Below, piece by piece: positions 6,230 to 6,624 of a stretch of 6,624 bases of DNA. This stretch comes from Mogibacterium sp. (GTDB lineage: Bacteria > Bacillota > Clostridia > Peptostreptococcales > Anaerovoracaceae), in NCBI GenBank assembly GCA_021442505.1, contig JABUTC010000024.1:4595-11218 (forward strand), in the 5' to 3' direction. The first letter of the stretch is position 1. Each line of letters begins with the position of its first letter. The translations under genes and the position numbers were made by a program. The notes under the pieces were generated by a model. That model had not been told where the DNA came from and ran no database searches. It worked only from the letters and a program-made list of their open reading frames with translations.

Positions 6230-6624
6230 TTACTGTTTGCTGAATAACTTCGTCGAGAGATAGTGATCTCCGGTATCCGGCAGAAGTGCAACTATGAGTT
6301 TACCCTCGTTCTCCGATCTCTTTGCAAGCTCTGCAGCCGCCCAGGCTGTAGCGCCTGAAGTGATTCCAACCAGAATTCCTTCTTTACTTCCTATCTTTCT
6401 TCCCATCTCGTATGCATCTTCGTCGCTGACCTTGACAATCTCGTCATAGACATCTGTATCGAGAATCTCCGGAATAAAGCCCGCACCTATGCCTTGAAGG
6501 TCGTGCCTGCCTGCCGGCTCTCCCGAAAGCACTGCCGAAGTCGCCGGCTCAACCGCAACGACTTTTACCCCCGGATTCTGCTCCTTGAGATAACGTCCGG
6601 TGCCTGTAATCGTGCACTTTGTTG
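6230..6624 (-). CDS. cysK: Cysteine synthase (O-acetylserine sulfhydrylase), C-terminal part, 5' end outside window
   Basis: PLP-dependent enzyme that makes L-cysteine from O-acetylserine and sulfide. The 130 C-terminal residues are visible of a family usually 300-310 long; the PLP-binding lysine lies outside the window. Diagnostic segments are GRYLKEQNPGVKVVAVEPA, GEPAGRHDLQGIGAGFIPEI (the CysK lid/GIGAGFIP motif), GILVGITSGATAWAA (the SSG region that contacts the pyridine nitrogen; here TSG) and LLPDTGDHYLSTKLF. The GTG at 6532 is internal, because the frame stays open to the window edge. At the edge the expected PLP-phosphate loop GTGGT(I/L)TG reads TKCTITG, with a non-Gly residue just before it, so the loop glycines are missing. 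The gene ends 4 nt before larE and is co-directional, so the two are very likely co-transcribed. A cysteine or sulfide link with LarE is an inference. Related PLP enzymes such as cystathionine beta-synthase-like proteins cannot be fully excluded from a C-terminal fragment. Confidence 0.9.
   Translation of the reverse strand, partial: TKCTITGTGRYLKEQNPGVKVVAVEPATSAVLSGEPAGRHDLQGIGAGFIPEILDTDVYDEIVKVSDEDAYEMGRKIGSKEGILVGITSGATAWAAAELAKRSENEGKLIVALLPDTGDHYLSTKLFSKQ

Noticed and set aside
6226..6291. TTG at 6291 as the larE start (22 extra residues)
   Set aside because: The added sequence resembles no LarE N-terminus and is an out-of-frame reading of the cysK 3' end. The ATG at 6225 fits the family start and gives a 4-nt gap.
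6230..6532. GTG at 6532 as a start of a small separate gene
   Set aside because: The frame continues to the window edge with cysteine synthase sequence, so this is an internal valine.

Overview
The window looks like chromosomal DNA of an anaerobic, low-to-middle-GC Bacillota, most likely a Clostridia. The grounds are purine-rich Shine-Dalgarno sites, an oxygen-sensitive type of Fe-S flavin enoate/dienoyl reductase, and a lar cofactor operon. No species can be named from the sequence. No RNA gene, insertion sequence, phage gene or CRISPR array is visible.

Layout. (1) Positions 1-800, + strand: the 3' part of prmA (ribosomal protein L11 methyltransferase), closed by a strong intrinsic terminator at 837-869. 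(2) Positions 870-994: a short promoter region, with a perfect TTGACA box and a ribosome binding site, for a monocistronic gene. (3) Positions 995-3061, + strand: a complete 688-residue Old-Yellow-Enzyme-type oxidoreductase (FMN barrel, 4Fe-4S cysteines, FAD/NAD domains) with very biased codon use. (4) Positions 3078-3108: one hairpin acting as a bidirectional terminator between convergent transcripts. (5) Positions 6624 down to 3120, - strand: a tight operon, cysK (partial) - larE - larB - larC.

The minus-strand operon encodes the whole biosynthetic route to the nickel-pincer nucleotide (NPN) cofactor. LarB carboxylates and cleaves nicotinic acid adenine dinucleotide to pyridinium-3,5-biscarboxylate mononucleotide. 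LarE thiolates both carboxylates. LarC inserts nickel in a CTP-dependent step. A cysteine synthase (cysK) lies 4 nt upstream of larE, which suggests that sulfur supply is co-expressed with the sulfur-consuming step. No NPN-using enzyme (LarA, lactate racemase or a relative) is inside the window.

The features most worth a second look are: a 64-residue Glu/Pro/Ala-rich acidic linker and a second acidic tail in LarC; a 10-bp tandem repeat with helically phased A-tracts at the larB/larC junction; an in-phase U_UUU_UUA slippery heptamer in larE; extra cysteines near the LarE sulfur-donor cysteine; widened Fe-S cysteine spacing in the flavoenzyme; and a disrupted glycine loop in the visible edge of CysK.
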